Origin: Diphasiastrum complanatum
Taxonomy: Eukaryota; Streptophyta; Lycopodiopsida; Lycopodiales; Lycopodiaceae
Length of the DNA stretch: 64,000 nucleotides
NCBI GenBank assembly: GCA_029204225.1
Contig: CM055103.1
Span: 56,005,078-56,069,077 of the forward strand
Direction of reading: 5' to 3'
Part shown: piece after piece, positions 21,300 to 33,400 of the stretch
Layout of the letters: the number at the start of each line of letters is the position of its first letter
Position numbering within the stretch: the stretch's first letter is position 1
Translations under genes and position numbers: made by a program
Notes under the pieces: generated by a model
Databases searched by the model: none
Seen by the model: the letters and a program-made list of their open reading frames with translations, nothing else
What the model was told of the DNA's origin: nothing

Positions 21300-22590
21300 C
21301 ATAGCATTTCCAAATTCAGCAAAAAAATATGAAAAAATCCGAATAAATCAAGCCATTTGGTGTATTGTTGGACTTAACATGGTTGTTTACTTTTTTGAGG
21401 TACTTTTGATTTGCTTCCGCTCTAGATGATTTTTAGCTATTGTTTGTCTCTTTGGCCCTTTCTTAAATGGTCATTGCTGTCCTATTCTTATTTGGCTCTT
21501 TCTTGTTTTCTCAGTTTAGTAGCCCTTCATCTAGGTTTTACTAATTTTTGGCTCTTGACTTGTGTTGTTTAAGTGATATAATGTCAGTTGAATATGAACT
21601 TAGGAATAAGGCTAAAAAAATGCCATATTCTTGCATTTTTGAATTGGCTATTAAATATCATTTTATTTTAATTTAGAGATTACTTATATAAGTTATGGGT
21701 CTTACCTTGATAATAATGATAATTATTAGAATAAAGAAAATGGTTCCCCTTGTATAGTATAGCCCACATGACTATATATGCCTTCTCTTGAGTTTCTGAA
21801 TAGTACGTCTTCTCTTAAATCACGATTCAATGTGAAGATATATGGTTAGTGATCAATTTTGAAGTACTTCGTATATCTTGATTGATAGACTTGAGGTGTG
21901 TGTAGGTGTGTATGATATGACTGATTTAATGTGTATGATATGACTGGTTTATTTTTTGCTTGAAAAAGTGCAAACAATATAAATATATAAGTAATTGTCT
22001 ACAATATATAACTAGCAAATTTAATAGATAACTCACTTATGTGGTATAATACTACACATCTTTATAGTTAATGAACAGTGCCATAACTTCATGACATAAT
22101 CAATTCTTGTACTATAAAGCCTAACTCTCACTAATACATATTGTAGAAGAGATATGCCATTAATATGATCAAACCTCTTAGCACTTTACTGCTACCTAAA
22201 CTAGAAGACAATTTGATACTTTGTGTGCTTCAAAGTAGGCATACCCTAGAGTCAATGACAAAGTTTTGTAAAACTAATGTTACGTCCACGTCCGATATAG
22301 AAAAATTGGAATAATCCTTGACATGGATATTCAATACTCCAATGCATAAGTTTATTAGTTACACCTGGTTACTCCGAACTAGTCCAAAAATGTAATTAAT
22401 AACCTTGTGAGGATGCAGTCACACATCTAATGACATGTGGAGCTATTGCATGCATTAGAAATATTACTGGCATGATGTAGAGTATCAACAGTAATGACGT
22501 GCATGTATAGAAATGCAGTAGGCTTTGCATGGGCACATGCACACACAATGCAGGGGTTATACTCTCTTGTAGAAACAAACCCTACTACCA
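21300..22590. other. Gene-free stretch
   Basis: AT-rich, no coding motif, LTR or tandem repeat recognised. Confidence 0.5.
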
Positions 22591-22594
22591 TTCT

Positions 22595-22595
<1 letters not shown>

Positions 22596-22674
<79 letters not shown>
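22596..22674. repeat. (CT)n microsatellite
   Basis: About 39 CT units without visible interruption. Confidence 0.95.
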
Positions 22675-22676
<2 letters not shown>

Positions 22677-22771
22677 ATCAGTATCCTATCTTGTGGCTTG
22701 GGGGTGATGCTATTGGAGATTGATTGATAGCTTTTCATTGGTTTGGTGGTTTGAATCCACTGTTATTCCTT

Positions 22772-22798
22772 TGTGTGTGTGTGTGTGTGTGTGTGTGT
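22772..22798. repeat. (GT)n microsatellite
   Basis: About 13 GT units, 100 bp from the CT tract. Confidence 0.93.
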
Positions 22799-22799
22799 T

Positions 22800-23550
22800 G
22801 TAAGCAGGATCTTAAGGTGCTTTTCCTTACAATTAACATCTTAATTAAAAGTTCTCTTACCTCCATGTTAGGTAACACTAATTAATAATGGACCATATTA
22901 GTCCTTGGATCATTTCTTAAGCTGATCATCCTTTTCTCCACTAAACAATCAATGAGTGATTCAAGATCATCCATAACTCACATGCTAAGAGTAAAACTTG
23001 GCTTTAGTTATTACTCTTTTTTAGTCATCAAATGTAACCTAGTCATATGTTTTTTACTTATTTCATGAGTATGTTGTTATAAATCATAGTGAGACATACC
23101 TTGTCAATGTTTTGTTACAAGAACTATATCCTCCAAACTTCCAAGAACAACCTACTAGCTATGTTTATTTATTAGTTATGCTTTAGCCAATTGGAAATAG
23201 TCCTTGGAAGAATGTACATAGTAGCTATGTTATTATGTCATGGTCAGTGGACGCTTTCTTATCACCCCTGAGTAACATATTACATATTAGAAAGAATACA
23301 AAACTATGATAAGTAACACAATGGTATACAATATAACATGCTAGAACTACCTTTGCAGTGTAGAGATACTTGTCTTGGTAGTTGACCAATTGAATTAGCA
23401 AATTCTTTGATCTAAAAGCTGACTAGCATAGATAGCAATTCTTGCCATAACATAATGGTTATCATTAGCAAAGACCTAGACCAAAAAAATCATCAAACTT
23501 CTATATTCTTTATTTAATATTAAATATGTTTTGATGCCAAGAATGCTTCA
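22800..23550. other. Gene-free stretch
   Basis: No coding motif or repeat recognised. Confidence 0.5.
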
Positions 23551-23552
23551 AC

Positions 23553-23702
23553 TTACAGGCTCTTTTTCCATAAAGATTCTTCAATCCTAACATAAACAAC
23601 AAGACTGGTATAAAAAATGTACTTAGCTTTTATCACATGAGAGTTAGTTGTCAATATTGGGAGAGAGAAAAAATCCCTCATGTTCTGTTTGACCCTATCC
23701 AT
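23553..23702 (-). pseudogene. Histone-like gene N-terminus, locus C (truncated)
   Basis: Starts at an ATG (23702, reading left) with MDRVKQNMRDFFSLP, parallel to MDHVKQIRIDFFPRP at locus A and to the ATA-started DRRKQTKRDFF at locus B. After about 20 residues the similarity ends and no histone-fold helices follow, so the copy is truncated or was joined to unrelated sequence near 23640. Its value is positional: it shows that the divergent arrangement with ORF2 is shared by two loci. Confidence 0.5.
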
Positions 23703-24438
23703 CTTTGGGAGGGGGCTGATATTAGTTCTATGCGCAGAACTACTGGTTGTTAGAAAAGAAGGTACTCTATGCGTGCAAAGAAGTGGACATGATATCAGTT
23801 CCATGCACGAGTAGAAGGACGAGGCGGTAAGGGAGCTAAACAGAGCGCACAAAAGTGATATATATGGATGTCATATCGGTTCTATGGGCGCATAGAAGGA
23901 CGTGGAGGTGAGGGAGCTAAAGGGCATCGCACAGAACCGATATCGCACGAAAATCCAACAAAAAAAAGTGAAAATGGCCTTGTGATTGAGCACATCATAC
24001 CCCAGGACCTCACATGTGTGGTCCGTACCATCATGTGTGAAATTGAGTACGAACGTATCATTGATTAACATGTGTCATCATTGCAATCTCACACATGTGA
24101 GATTCCTCTAGCCAGTGGAGTATGGACATGTGTCATGTGTGCAGGTTCACACGTGTGTTTTTCCTTTAGCCAATGGAGTATTGACATGTGGCAGGTTGAC
24201 TATTGACTTGCACATTTGAAAAAAATAATAAAAGATGCGAACCCCAACAGTTTTTTTCAATTTTTTTTTTTCGATTTCTGCTAAATAGTGCTTCAACATT
24301 CTCGGTCTGAGACCCAAAACATTGCACGCGCACAAAAGCGATATCAGCCTCCTTGGAGTCTGTACATATTGGTTATGTGCGTTGATAGAATGGCTCCTTT
24401 TCCAAGGAAACTCACTCACACAGAACCAATATCAGCTG
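23703..24438. promoter_or_regulatory. Shared bidirectional region, locus C
   Basis: 736 bp between the divergent starts of the histone-like fragment (minus) and ORF2 (plus). GATATC-type palindromes with GCGCACA/TTTTGTGCGC flanks occur at about 23713, 23788, 23846-23890, 23930 and 24331-24380. ACACATGTG and ACACGTGTG cores occur near 24008, 24092 and 24147. The motif content and arrangement match locus B. Confidence 0.5.
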
Positions 24439-24593
24439 ATGGCCTCCACGTCTAATACTGGTTGTGAAACCTCCTTGTCCGTATTTCTCACAAAGTTTGG
24501 AATAACGGAGGATACTGAGTACTTTAAGTCCCTCTTTCGCTCTTTTTTGCATATGTATAATATAGTACAACAAAGTGTAGATGTTTTTTTATG
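24439..24593 (+). pseudogene. ORF2 family (MAS.S...FLT.FGI), locus C
   Basis: Begins MASTSNTGCETS, then LSVFLTKFGITEDTEYFKSL and FRSFLHMYNIVQQ, and stops at TGA after VDVFL. It aligns without gaps to the first 50 residues of locus B ORF2. The stop falls where an LTR-like sequence begins (about 24600), so the rest of the gene was probably displaced or lost. No domain is recognised. It reads away from the histone-like fragment of the same locus. Confidence 0.6.
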
Positions 24594-24599
24594 ACTATT

Positions 24600-24790
24600 A
24601 TGTTAGATTTAGGGATATAATCAGTATCCCTATAATTTCTATAGGTAATCTATCCTTCATGTATTTTAGTAATCTTGTGCATTACTTCCCATAGTATAAA
24701 TAGAGATAGAATAGGATGTACACCAGGCTCTTTGAGCAATTTAGGAATTCCACTCAATGTAATATGTGTAAAAAGATGTCATTTATGTCA
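24600..24790 (+). mobile_element. LTR-like fragment
   Basis: Starts TGTTAGATT and contains the perfect inverted repeat TAGGGATA (7-nt gap) TATCCCTA at about 24611-24633 and a TATAAATAGAG promoter-like box near 24695. These look like LTR promoter features, but neither a partner LTR nor a PBS was found. Confidence 0.35.
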
Positions 24791-24904
24791 AGTACCAAAC
24801 CGGATTTTGTTTTTTTTGTTTTTTGTTCAAATCCTAGAAGAGTAAGACACATCGATACCGGATTCTCAAATTCCTTCATCATCCACTTCTAAATAATATT
24901 CTGT

Positions 24905-25235
24905 AAAGGATGTCAGTAACTTTCTAGTTGATACCCCTGATAGAGATAGTGATTATCTAAATGTTGATACGAACAAGCTGAGGGATGCCTTCATTGGCTT
25001 GAGCGCCACTATTGAGAAAAAAAGTGATGATGTACAATCCAACTGCTTTTTTAATTTTCCTAAATATTATATAAATGACGATGTATATATTAGTATAGAA
25101 GATCAATGTAATTTCTTTGATTATCAGGAGGATGAGGTTCTTTGTTTATTGTCCAATGCCATTTCTAAGTTCTCTAACATTATCGATTTTGAAACCGAAG
25201 ACTTAGTGCCAGGCATTGACTATGATGATGAATAA
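24905..25235 (+). CDS. Unrecognised acidic protein fragment
   Basis: Open frame of about 110 codons reading VSNFLVDTPDRDSDYLNVDT, then KLRDAFIGLSATIEKKSDD, ending in VPGIDYDDE and TAA. It is acidic, with aromatic-rich segments (NCFFNFPKYYINDD). No ATG lies at its upstream edge except an internal one at 24999, and no known domain is visible. It may be the leader-encoded part of the Copia element that follows, a further piece of ORF2, or unrelated. A following frame (25259-25504) reads SSIGGHNVDYPDLVAVDDEE and is also unassigned. Confidence 0.3.
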
Positions 25236-25530
25236 GCCTTCTTACTGGTCAAGAATGTTTGTCGATGGCATTGACAAATGTTCAAGGTCATTGGACGAAG
25301 TTTGCCATCCGAAGAAGAATCTATGGCCTTTCAGGCGCAGCTGGGTTTTCCTCTCCATCCGCTATGCAATTTTTAGATGACTCTTCTTCAATAGGGGGTC
25401 ACAATGTAGATTATCCCGATCTGGTTGCAGTAGATGATGAAGAATGCGTAAGTATCGCTACGTATGTAATGACATTAATGTTTGAATGTGTTCTTGTAAA
25501 TTGATAATCTATTAACTCCAATTTTCTTAA

Positions 25531-26635
25531 GTAGAATGCACTTGTTATTGACAACTTTGCTACATGTCGTGGGGGCTTTAGACAATATGCTTCATCATTC
25601 CACACGGATAGTGGACTTGGCCGCTCCCTTAGGCATTTTCAGAAGAATGAAATTTGTGTTTCTCATTCAAAATTCAGTCCAGTTGGGGAGACTATCATAA
25701 TGGCTATGAAAGCCTTATCTTATTATCTAGGTGGACATAAATTTGAAAGAGCAAATAAAATCATTTTTGTATTAGATCTTGTACATAGTGATCTCTGTGG
25801 TCCAATGCCAACTTCGTCACTAGGAGATGCAATCTATTTTATCACTTTCATAGATGATTATTCTAGATGGTCTACAGTCATGTTGATTAAGCACAAATAT
25901 GAAGCCTTTGAATGCTTCAAGAGATTCAAGGCCATGGCTGAGAAACAAACGTCTACAGAAGTGAAGGCACTCCGAACTGATGGTGGCGGCGAATACATCT
26001 CTAATGAGATGTTTGACTACATGGCTGAACATGGTATTAGAAAATAGTTCACCACTTCCTATTCACCTCAACATAACGGGATTACAGAAAGGAAGAATCA
26101 AACTCTTCTCAACTCAGCCAGATCCATGCTACATCAAGCACACCTATCTATGAAGTTCTGGGCAGAAGCTACTGCCACAGCCTGTTACGTACAAAACAGA
26201 TCTAGCACCAAAGCCGTCAACAACAAAACTCCTCATGAAGTTTGGCATGGACACAAGCCTAGTGTCAGCCATTTAAAAATCTTTGGTTGTATATGTTTTG
26301 TTCACATTCCTAAACAGCTTAGGAAGAAGTTGGATCATAGAACAAATAAATGTATTTTCATTGGCTACCCTGATGAGCATAAAGCTTACAAAGTTTATGA
26401 TCCATCCACCAATGTAGTATTTGTTTCTAGGGATGTAATATTTCAAGAACATACATACTATGCTTTCAAACAACCACCGATAAACGATGCTATGTCATTT
26501 CATCCTATTTTACGTAGCATGGATTCTTCCAACGTTGATGTTCCTTCTACAGAACCTGCAACCACAGCTACAGAAGCCGAGCAGCCGACATTACCTGTCA
26601 TCAGAGCAGACCAAGCCAGCTCAAACAGATCCTGA
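25531..26635 (+). pseudogene. Copia integrase (element at 25.5-29.5 kb)
   Basis: Integrase core of a Copia polyprotein. The catalytic Asp-Asp-Glu context is visible as VHSDLCGPM, LRTDGGGEY and GITERKN. After the core come WAEATATACYVQNR, KIFGCICFVHIPKQ and IFIGYPDEHKAYKVYDP, the typical Copia integrase C-terminal part. An in-frame TAG after EHGIRK (about 26045) breaks the core. The fragment starts at integrase, so Gag and protease are missing and the element is non-autonomous. The reading frame shifts after 26635. Confidence 0.92.
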
Positions 26636-26759
26636 GAAATTCAAGAAAAAGTATCATCGCGTCCTGGTCAATCGAAAGTCCGCAAATCCTCACGGACTCA
26701 GACAGTTTCTGAGAGGTATGCACCTCAATCATTCTGGACTTCACCAAAAGAACCGGAGA

Positions 26760-27533
26760 GCCTAGCCGAATCAATAAACTCCAAGGATGCTGCGAAGTGG
26801 CAAGAAGCTATGAAAAGCGAGTACAACTCACTTTTGACGAATCAGACCTGGACACTGGTCGACTTCCTCACTCATAAGAGAGTTATTGAAAACAAGTGGA
26901 TCTTCAAGAAGAAAATCAGCTCTGATGGTTCCATTGCAAAATGGAAAGCACGTTGGTGGCTAAAGGATTCATTCAAGTCCAAGGAGTGGATTATCAAAAA
27001 ATCTTCACTCCTGTCGTCAAGATGCAGTCAATCAGGACTCTGATGCATTAGCAGCTGCGGAAGACCTTGAAATGCACCAAATGGATGTCAAGACAACGTT
27101 TCTCAATGGCAACGTCGAAGAGGAGTTGTATACCTTCCAACCGGAAGGATTCGAAGCCAAAGACCAAGAGCACAAAGTGTGCATGCTTCACAAAGCAATC
27201 TACGGTCTGAAACAGGCCGCAAGAGCATGGTTCGATAGAATTAACTCTTATCTCATTCAATTGGGATTTGCAAATAACTCAGCTGACTGTAATATTTATT
27301 CAAAGCATATGGGCACCAATTCAGTTCACATAGCTCTTTACATAGATGATGCATTTATTTTGTCCAACAATACTTTTCTTCTGCACACTACTAAGAGTGA
27401 TCTATCAAAGGAATTTGACATGACTAATTTAGGAGTTGTCCATTCTTTGCTAGGAATTCAAATTACTAGAGATAGACTTCAGAAGAAGATCTATCTTAGC
27501 CAACAAGCATATCTAAAAGCCATTTTAGAATGA
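26760..27533 (+). pseudogene. Copia reverse transcriptase
   Basis: Starts with WQEAMKSEYNSLLTNQTWTL and NKWIFKKKISSDGSIAKWKA, shifts frame around 27000-27072, then continues MDVKTTFLNGNVEEELY, QPEGFEAKDQEHKVCMLHKA, YGLKQAARAWFDRINSYL and the catalytic ALYIDDAFI (YIDD for the usual YVDD). A stop follows YLKAILE. It copies the element RNA into DNA when intact. Two frame interruptions make this copy defective. Confidence 0.92.
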
Positions 27534-27555
27534 TTGCAAACCGATTGATACTCCA

Positions 27556-28310
27556 ATGGATCCAAGTATTGTATTGACTAAACCTTCTTGTGCTGAGACC
27601 GATAGTGAAGTACTCACCTTAGCAAAGTACCCTTATCATTCACGAATCGGATCTCTAATGTATGCAATGCTGTGTACTAGACCAAATTTAGCATACACTG
27701 TTAGCACGTTAAGTCAATTCATGTCTAATCCTAGGATCTCTCATTGGAAAGCGTTAAAGAGAGTCATGAGATATATTCAGGAAGTTTAGATCACATCTTA
27801 TGTTACGATGGAAATGCTATCGACCCACTCGTCCTGCGAGGCTACTCCGACTCAGATTGGAGAGGAACAGTCTCTACCATAAAATCTACCTCCGGGTTCT
27901 GTTTCTATCTGGCAGGGGAACCGATTTCGTGGAACTCAAGGAAGCAGAAATCAGTTGCACTTTCTTCTACAGAGGAAGAGTACATCACAGCATACCAAGC
28001 TTCAAAAGAAACTGTATGGATCAGGTTATTACTTCACGACTTACATCACACCCAGTTTAATGCTACCACCATTCTGTGTGACAACATGAGTTGTATTTCA
28101 CTGTCACTGAATCCCAGATTTCATGGCAAATCCAAGCACATAGAAATCCAATATCATTTATTGGGAGAAGGTTTTCTTAAAGCAAGTAATCCTTCAATAC
28201 TATTCCACAACAGAAATGGTCACAGACATCTTCACCAAAGCGCTTTCCAAGATCAAGCATAAGAAGTTTTTCAACATGCTAAATCTGAAGAAGATACTAA
28301 GGCACCAACC
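27556..28310 (+). pseudogene. Copia RNase H and polyprotein end
   Basis: Contains IDTPMDPS, YPYHSRIGSLMYAMLCTRPN, then after a frameshift SDSDWRGTVSTIKSTSGFCF and ISWNSRKQKSVALSSTEEEY, the catalytic core of Copia RNase H, followed by LCDNMSCISLSLNPRFHGKS and KHIEIQYH. A further shift gives TDIFTKALSKIKHKKF. The polypurine tract CTTAAGGGGGAC follows at 28316. Confidence 0.92.
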
Positions 28311-28315
28311 GTGAC

Positions 28316-29505
28316 CTTAAGGGGGACTATTGGAAATTAAGCCCATAGTTGTTTCCTTGGTGAACGACTAATTTCTATTTCATGATTCTTCCTACATATT
28401 TTGATCATTGATCTAGGGTCAGATGAAACCAACTTTGGTTCTACGTCTGCTCATTTGATACCAGCAGGAATTACAAACTCAGATAGCCAGTTTATTTGAA
28501 GAACGTCTACAGCGGGCTTCCGGCTGATCTCCAGCAAAGGGTAACCAATCCTGTCATAATTTCAAAGTTCAAATGTCAAGTTTAATAACTTGAAGTCATT
28601 GAAGACTTGGCCATCTTCAAGGACTTCCACAAAACTTGACATCTGGAACAATACTGCATAAGTACATTACTTTTCCGACAGTCTACAGAAATATACTATG
28701 TTTTTCAATAGCTTCGGCTTTTTCGCATTTCTCCGAAATGCGACTCTTACATAGTTCAGAAGTTTAACTTGTGCAAATCAAAAGTCTAACTGTTTTTCAA
28801 CACCTTGGCCTTTTCGCATTTTTACGAAAATGCGAAGAGAGAAAAAATTCCCGAAGGTTATCTACTTTCATGAGAAACTGTTCTCAAGACATCTTCACCT
28901 TACTAAGGGCACCTTTGGCTTCTTGCGAAAAATGCGAAGAGAGAGAAAAATCTCGAAGGTCATCTAAAATGAATGAGGAACGTTCTGGCGACATCCTCGT
29001 CCACATCAGATTTATTGACCGTATATACAATGTACAACTGTCACAAAAGCCATATACTTCCAAGTACAATGGCTTTGCTAATTAGGTGACAAGCATTCGA
29101 TGTAATTAATACACGGATGGAATCTACAAATAGATCATCCAAGCACAGATTGTTGCTCGCTCCGTCCATGAGACACATTATTTGAGCCTCCCAATTACGT
29201 CGTCAATCTGGTTGTAATTGCTATTTGTATTGTGCTTCAATGTAATAGAGCAATAGCACATTTTTATCTGTGTACAACGTAGATGAATGCTTGTTGTGAT
29301 TGAATGCACTTTCATCATTGTTTGATCGCGCTTGTTTACTCACTCTGATCAGAACACGGATGTCTACGACTCCTCAGTTTTTGATCAGACAATGGCTGTC
29401 TTTGACGTCTGAGAAACTCGCGATATCATACTGCTCTTCCATTATTTCACAACTATACTTCAAATTGAATCTGATTTCAGTAGTATCACACACAAACCAT
29501 CTCTA
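28316..29505 (+). mobile_element. Copia polypurine tract and 3' LTR (end uncertain)
   Basis: The polypurine tract at 28316-28327 is followed by TATTGGAAATTAAGCCC, a likely LTR start with TG decayed to TA. AATGCGAAGAGAGAAAAA is repeated near 28830 and 28935. The outer edge could not be fixed; about 29505 is an estimate. Confidence 0.45.
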
Positions 29506-29954
29506 ATATCTTTGGTGGACTGCACTCTTGTTTTGAGAGTATGAATTAATTTCTAGATCCTGTTGGGCAATTAGAACACTTAAAGCTGTGATTACATTTA
29601 GCATAAGCAGTCTATCAGATTGTTTTGCATTTAGCAACTGACTAGAATGGGAGAGCTGTTCCACAACATTTCTGCTCTCTTCTTTGTTCACGTTCTTCCT
29701 ATCCCTTGGCCCATCACAAGTAATCAATATTCCATGCATGTTCGACATTGCGCAAGTGTATCCATGGTTTTAAAGCCTCGTACAAATTGTTTACTCCCTG
29801 CCAAGTTGGTCCATGGTCATTTGGCGCAGTACCGGTACTAACATCTATTCTGCTGTCAGAGATCCCCCAACTTGCTGGGTGTGTTGCAGAGTGGTGTCAG
29901 TTTGCGTTGTACCCCTCGGTCTTTCGCTTGCTCCCTTATTCATTTAGTCTCGAT

Positions 29955-30325
29955 TCCCATGTGGAGCCTAAGTGGTAATTCCACTAATTTAGAAATTACA
30001 AGTGGAAATAGCCCTTCCACTAGAGGTCACCATCAAAAGGTGGCCCACTCTAAATTATTTAAGGGGGTCTACACTTATTTACATTGCCTAGGAACATTAC
30101 TAGCTCCTACATGGTCATTCCTTCTCTGGGATACACCATGTAGGCTCACATAGAAAATAACTGTAATCCTATCTAGTAATCCTCGGCTCTCATGCTCGGC
30201 TCTTAGCTTCTTCTGCTCACCTCCTTTTTCTCACCTCCTTCTAAGACCTCCTCGGTCATGGGTGAGAGATACTCTGTGTCTTCAGCTTGGCTCGACATCT
30301 GGGGATTCTCTGGAATCCACTAACA
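29955..30325 (-). mobile_element. Relict LTR related to the 44-50 kb element
   Basis: Diverged match to the end of the 44.2-kb LTR. Shared words include AGAGGTCACCATCAAAAGGTGG, CTCCTACATGGTC, TCGGCTCTCATGCTCGGCTCT and the end GGGGATTC...TAACA. It ends in AACA next to internal sequence, so the element reads to the left like its relative. Confidence 0.6.
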
Positions 30326-31660
30326 ACTGTTCTATTGTTGGCAATATGCCCTGCTTTTCTACAAGCTCTCTTTCCAACTGTATATTTTATTTTCTTAGGA
30401 AGCATTGTTCTTCCATGAGCCGCTCCAGCTTATCAGCTACCCTTGTGCATAATATTGTTTTTGCCCATTCCTTGAGTTCTGCATTATCAATGCGCACTGC
30501 TCCTCTTCGAGTAATGTTTGTAATCTGGGCATGCAACAGATCCCTTTCATGTTCAGCCATATCTTTAGAAGTTCACACCGTATACAGCTCCTTTTGTAGT
30601 TGAGTGATTCGATCAAAGTACTGTGCATTCTGCTCACGAAGCAAGTTGTTGTCTTCGTTCTTCTATCGTAGATGTTCCCGTATGCCATGTAACTACATGG
30701 TCAGCTCATGCACCTGCATTTGAAATTGGCATATCTTTGGCGCCTCTTCCTTTGTAATCTTTAATCGCTTTGTTTGCTTCACATACAATGTGTGCCAATA
30801 TGCTGCTTGGTCCTACAGGTACTGATATTGCCGAATAAAATCCATTTCAGGTTGTAAGCCTGGTGAAAAAGTTCTTGCCATATGTAAAAACATTTTGATA
30901 TGACCATCATCTGCATAATCCAAGTTTTGTTCCAACGTCCCTGTATCCCAAGTTGGATTCATGGTGTCCTGCAGCGGAATAGCTGCTGTTGTGGAATCCC
31001 ATGCATACATATCATTGTTTCGCTGATGCATCTATGTTGAATCCCCTGTTAATTCCTCGGCTGGTATCATTCCTTGTTGCATTTGAGGACTAAATGAATC
31101 CAATTGAACCTCAGCCTCATCCGCAACAAAATAATACTGCTCAAGGCTTCTGCTTGGACTGGATTGTGCTACAACAACCCCACTTCATGATCCGTCAAGA
31201 CTCCAAAAGCTTCGCATATCTGTACCAGATGCTATTCTATGGCAGCAAGGGCGGCCTCAGCTCCCTGAAAAGTAATGTAAAATTTGGATTTCTCCTCCTT
31301 CCAAGTACTGAAGGCAAGAGTGATAAAATCCATGTTGATTCTCCCTGAGAAGGCTCTCTCATGAATACCCATTGCAGTAAGCCGAGGCTCCGCAAGGGTC
31401 ATCCACTGAGTGACCATGCTTGTGCTAGGAAGGATCATGATATCCATTGCAAATGGGACATCACGATGGATAGTGTAACGAGATGACTGAGACATATTTG
31501 TCGAAGACATGATGGAAAAGAACAGAAACTGAAAGTAATAGGCATGAGTGTATATCAAAAAATAATACAGAAAGTTTTGAAGGCTTTGGTTGCTGGAAAA
31601 TTTGGCAAGAGCTTCGCTAGCACAAGTGAGGAATGAATCGAAATTAGCCAACTTCTAGGT
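30326..31660 (-). pseudogene. Gag-like internal region of relict element
   Basis: Broken minus-strand coding, best preserved at 31651-31232: MSQSSRYTIHRDVPFAMDIM, WMTLAEPRLTAMGIHERAFS and FSTWKEEKSKFYITFQGAEA. Later frames carry DSTTAAIPLQDTMNPTWDTG (about 31000) and FIRQYQYL. No protease, RT or integrase motif is visible. Position and orientation make it the internal part of the element whose left LTR is at 29.96-30.33 kb, probably a Gag-only relic. An alternative is the 5' part of an unrelated retroelement. Confidence 0.4.
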
Positions 31661-31664
31661 GAAT

Positions 31665-32500
31665 TTGGAGGGTCCATTACACAAAAAACTAGTTTGGCTT
31701 ATCAGTTCTAAACAAAAATTTGCAGGCTTGCTCAATGTTATGAAAATAGGTTATAAAAATCTCGGCGAAGGTTTTTGAGGTTTTGAACCCATCCGATGAA
31801 CGTTTTCCAGGTCTGACGAAGGATGAATCTTCGCCCAAGAGAATCCTTCGCCCAACTACTGTCATAAATGCAACTTTTAGGATATGAACCTATAGCCAGT
31901 CTAATTTTGACATTTAAAGTCCATCTAGCATGTCGGCGAAGGTTTCCGAGGAGAGTAAGGTGCTCGGCGAAGGTTCCCAAAATGGCATATTGCTGATCAT
32001 TCGCCTAACACAAAAATAGGTAGTAACTAATGAAAAGAACGTTCGCCCAACTCAGTATGGATACATATGAGGTGGATCTTGCTTCTGAAAACTCGACGAA
32101 CAATTCTAAAACAGTTCGTAGAAAAAATGATCAAAAAATTAATTTTCAAAGTCATTTTTCCATAAAGATCTGACTATTTTCTGATCTAATGACATGTTTG
32201 ACTTTTGCTCATCAGTCTTTCCTCATTTTTCTTCAATTTTTTTTTCTGTCTTTTTCCAAAAAGAAGTTAACAATTAAGTAGTGAAAACAAAAAATTGAAA
32301 AACAAATAAAAATAAAAATCATTTGGATCATGCTTGCTGAATTGGCAGAGCAGGCTGTCAAAACTTGCATAATCGGTTGTCATTCACAAAAGTATCAAAA
32401 CGTTTTCCGTGCAAGTGTTCAAGAATCACTGCTCCATAGTCCAAGATTTCTTTCACTTTATATGGGCCTTCACCGGTAAACTTCAATTTCGCCTTCATCA
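31665..32500 (-). mobile_element. Gypsy element 3' untranslated/LTR zone
   Basis: Follows the integrase on the minus strand. Repeated GGCGAAGGTT and TTCGCCCAA words (31760-31980) recur in 38330-38700 on the other side of the element (AACGAAGGTTC, GGCAAAGGTT), consistent with LTR or sub-terminal repeats. Exact LTR edges were not found. Confidence 0.4.
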
Positions 32501-32509
32501 GCTTGGTTT

Positions 32510-33400
32510 TGTACATCAGTGCTAGATCTTCTTCTTTCAGACCCTATTTGTGTAATCAATGATCGTGCCATGCCTTGCGGTGGGCTTTCTCTACTGCTAA
32601 CGCATGAATTGCCATCAATCTTGTTTCACACAATTTGTGCAATGCTTCATGACGTAGTTGTAAAGACTTATCATCATTTAACCGCTCTGTTGTTGCTATG
32701 CGTAAAGATGGTATTAAAAATTCAATCGGCATGACATCATCTTGACCATAAACTAGTTGAAAGGGTGTTTGATTTGTACTGCTTTTGTAAGCGGTTTTAA
32801 ATGGCCATAATACTGCATGCAGTTTATGTTCCCAATTAGACTGATTCTCTTCAACTGTTTTTGTCATAATAGTGCAGAGAATCTTATTGGAAGTTTCAAC
32901 TTGGCCATTCTCTCTGGGATAATAAGGAGTACTAAATCTATGCATAACAAATTTTTTTTTCAGTAAACACTTTATCAACAAAGTGTGTACCCCGGCCACT
33001 GACAATCTCGATCGAACATCCAAATCTGATAATAATATTTTCATAGAGAAACTTGGTCGTAGATTTCGCATCAGCAACTTTGACAACTTTGGCTTCAATC
33101 CACTTGGTCATATAATCAGTTGCTACGATAATGTATCGGGCCTGAGATCCTCGCGCGACATGACATATAGGACCAACATAATCTAGTCCCCATTTTTTGA
33201 AGGGTGCTTGTGATAAAACTGGATGTAAGGGTCATAGTTCTGTCTAGTAGGCCGTCGTGCTTGTTGACAAATAAACATCACATGTTTGAATATAATTTTC
33301 TGTGTCCTTATGAAGCGTAGGCCACCAACAACCTGATTGCAAAAGTTTGCGAACAATAATATCTGTAGAGAAGTGTCCTCCACCCATGCCATCATGTGAA
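32510..33400 (-). pseudogene. Gypsy integrase
   Basis: Integrase of the 31.7-38.1 kb element, minus strand, in overlapping frames. Upstream part: IIFKHVMFICQQARRPTRQN. Core and C-terminal part: FVMHRFSTPYYPRENGQVET (the E of the DDE triad), NWEHKLHAVLWPFKTAYKSS and PFQLVYGQDDVMPIEFLIPS. This enzyme inserts the element DNA. The catalytic Asp region around 33100 lies across frame breaks, so the copy is defective. Confidence 0.9.

Noticed and set aside
22494-22727. Leu/Ser-repeat frames over the CT tract
   Set aside because: Simple-repeat translation only.
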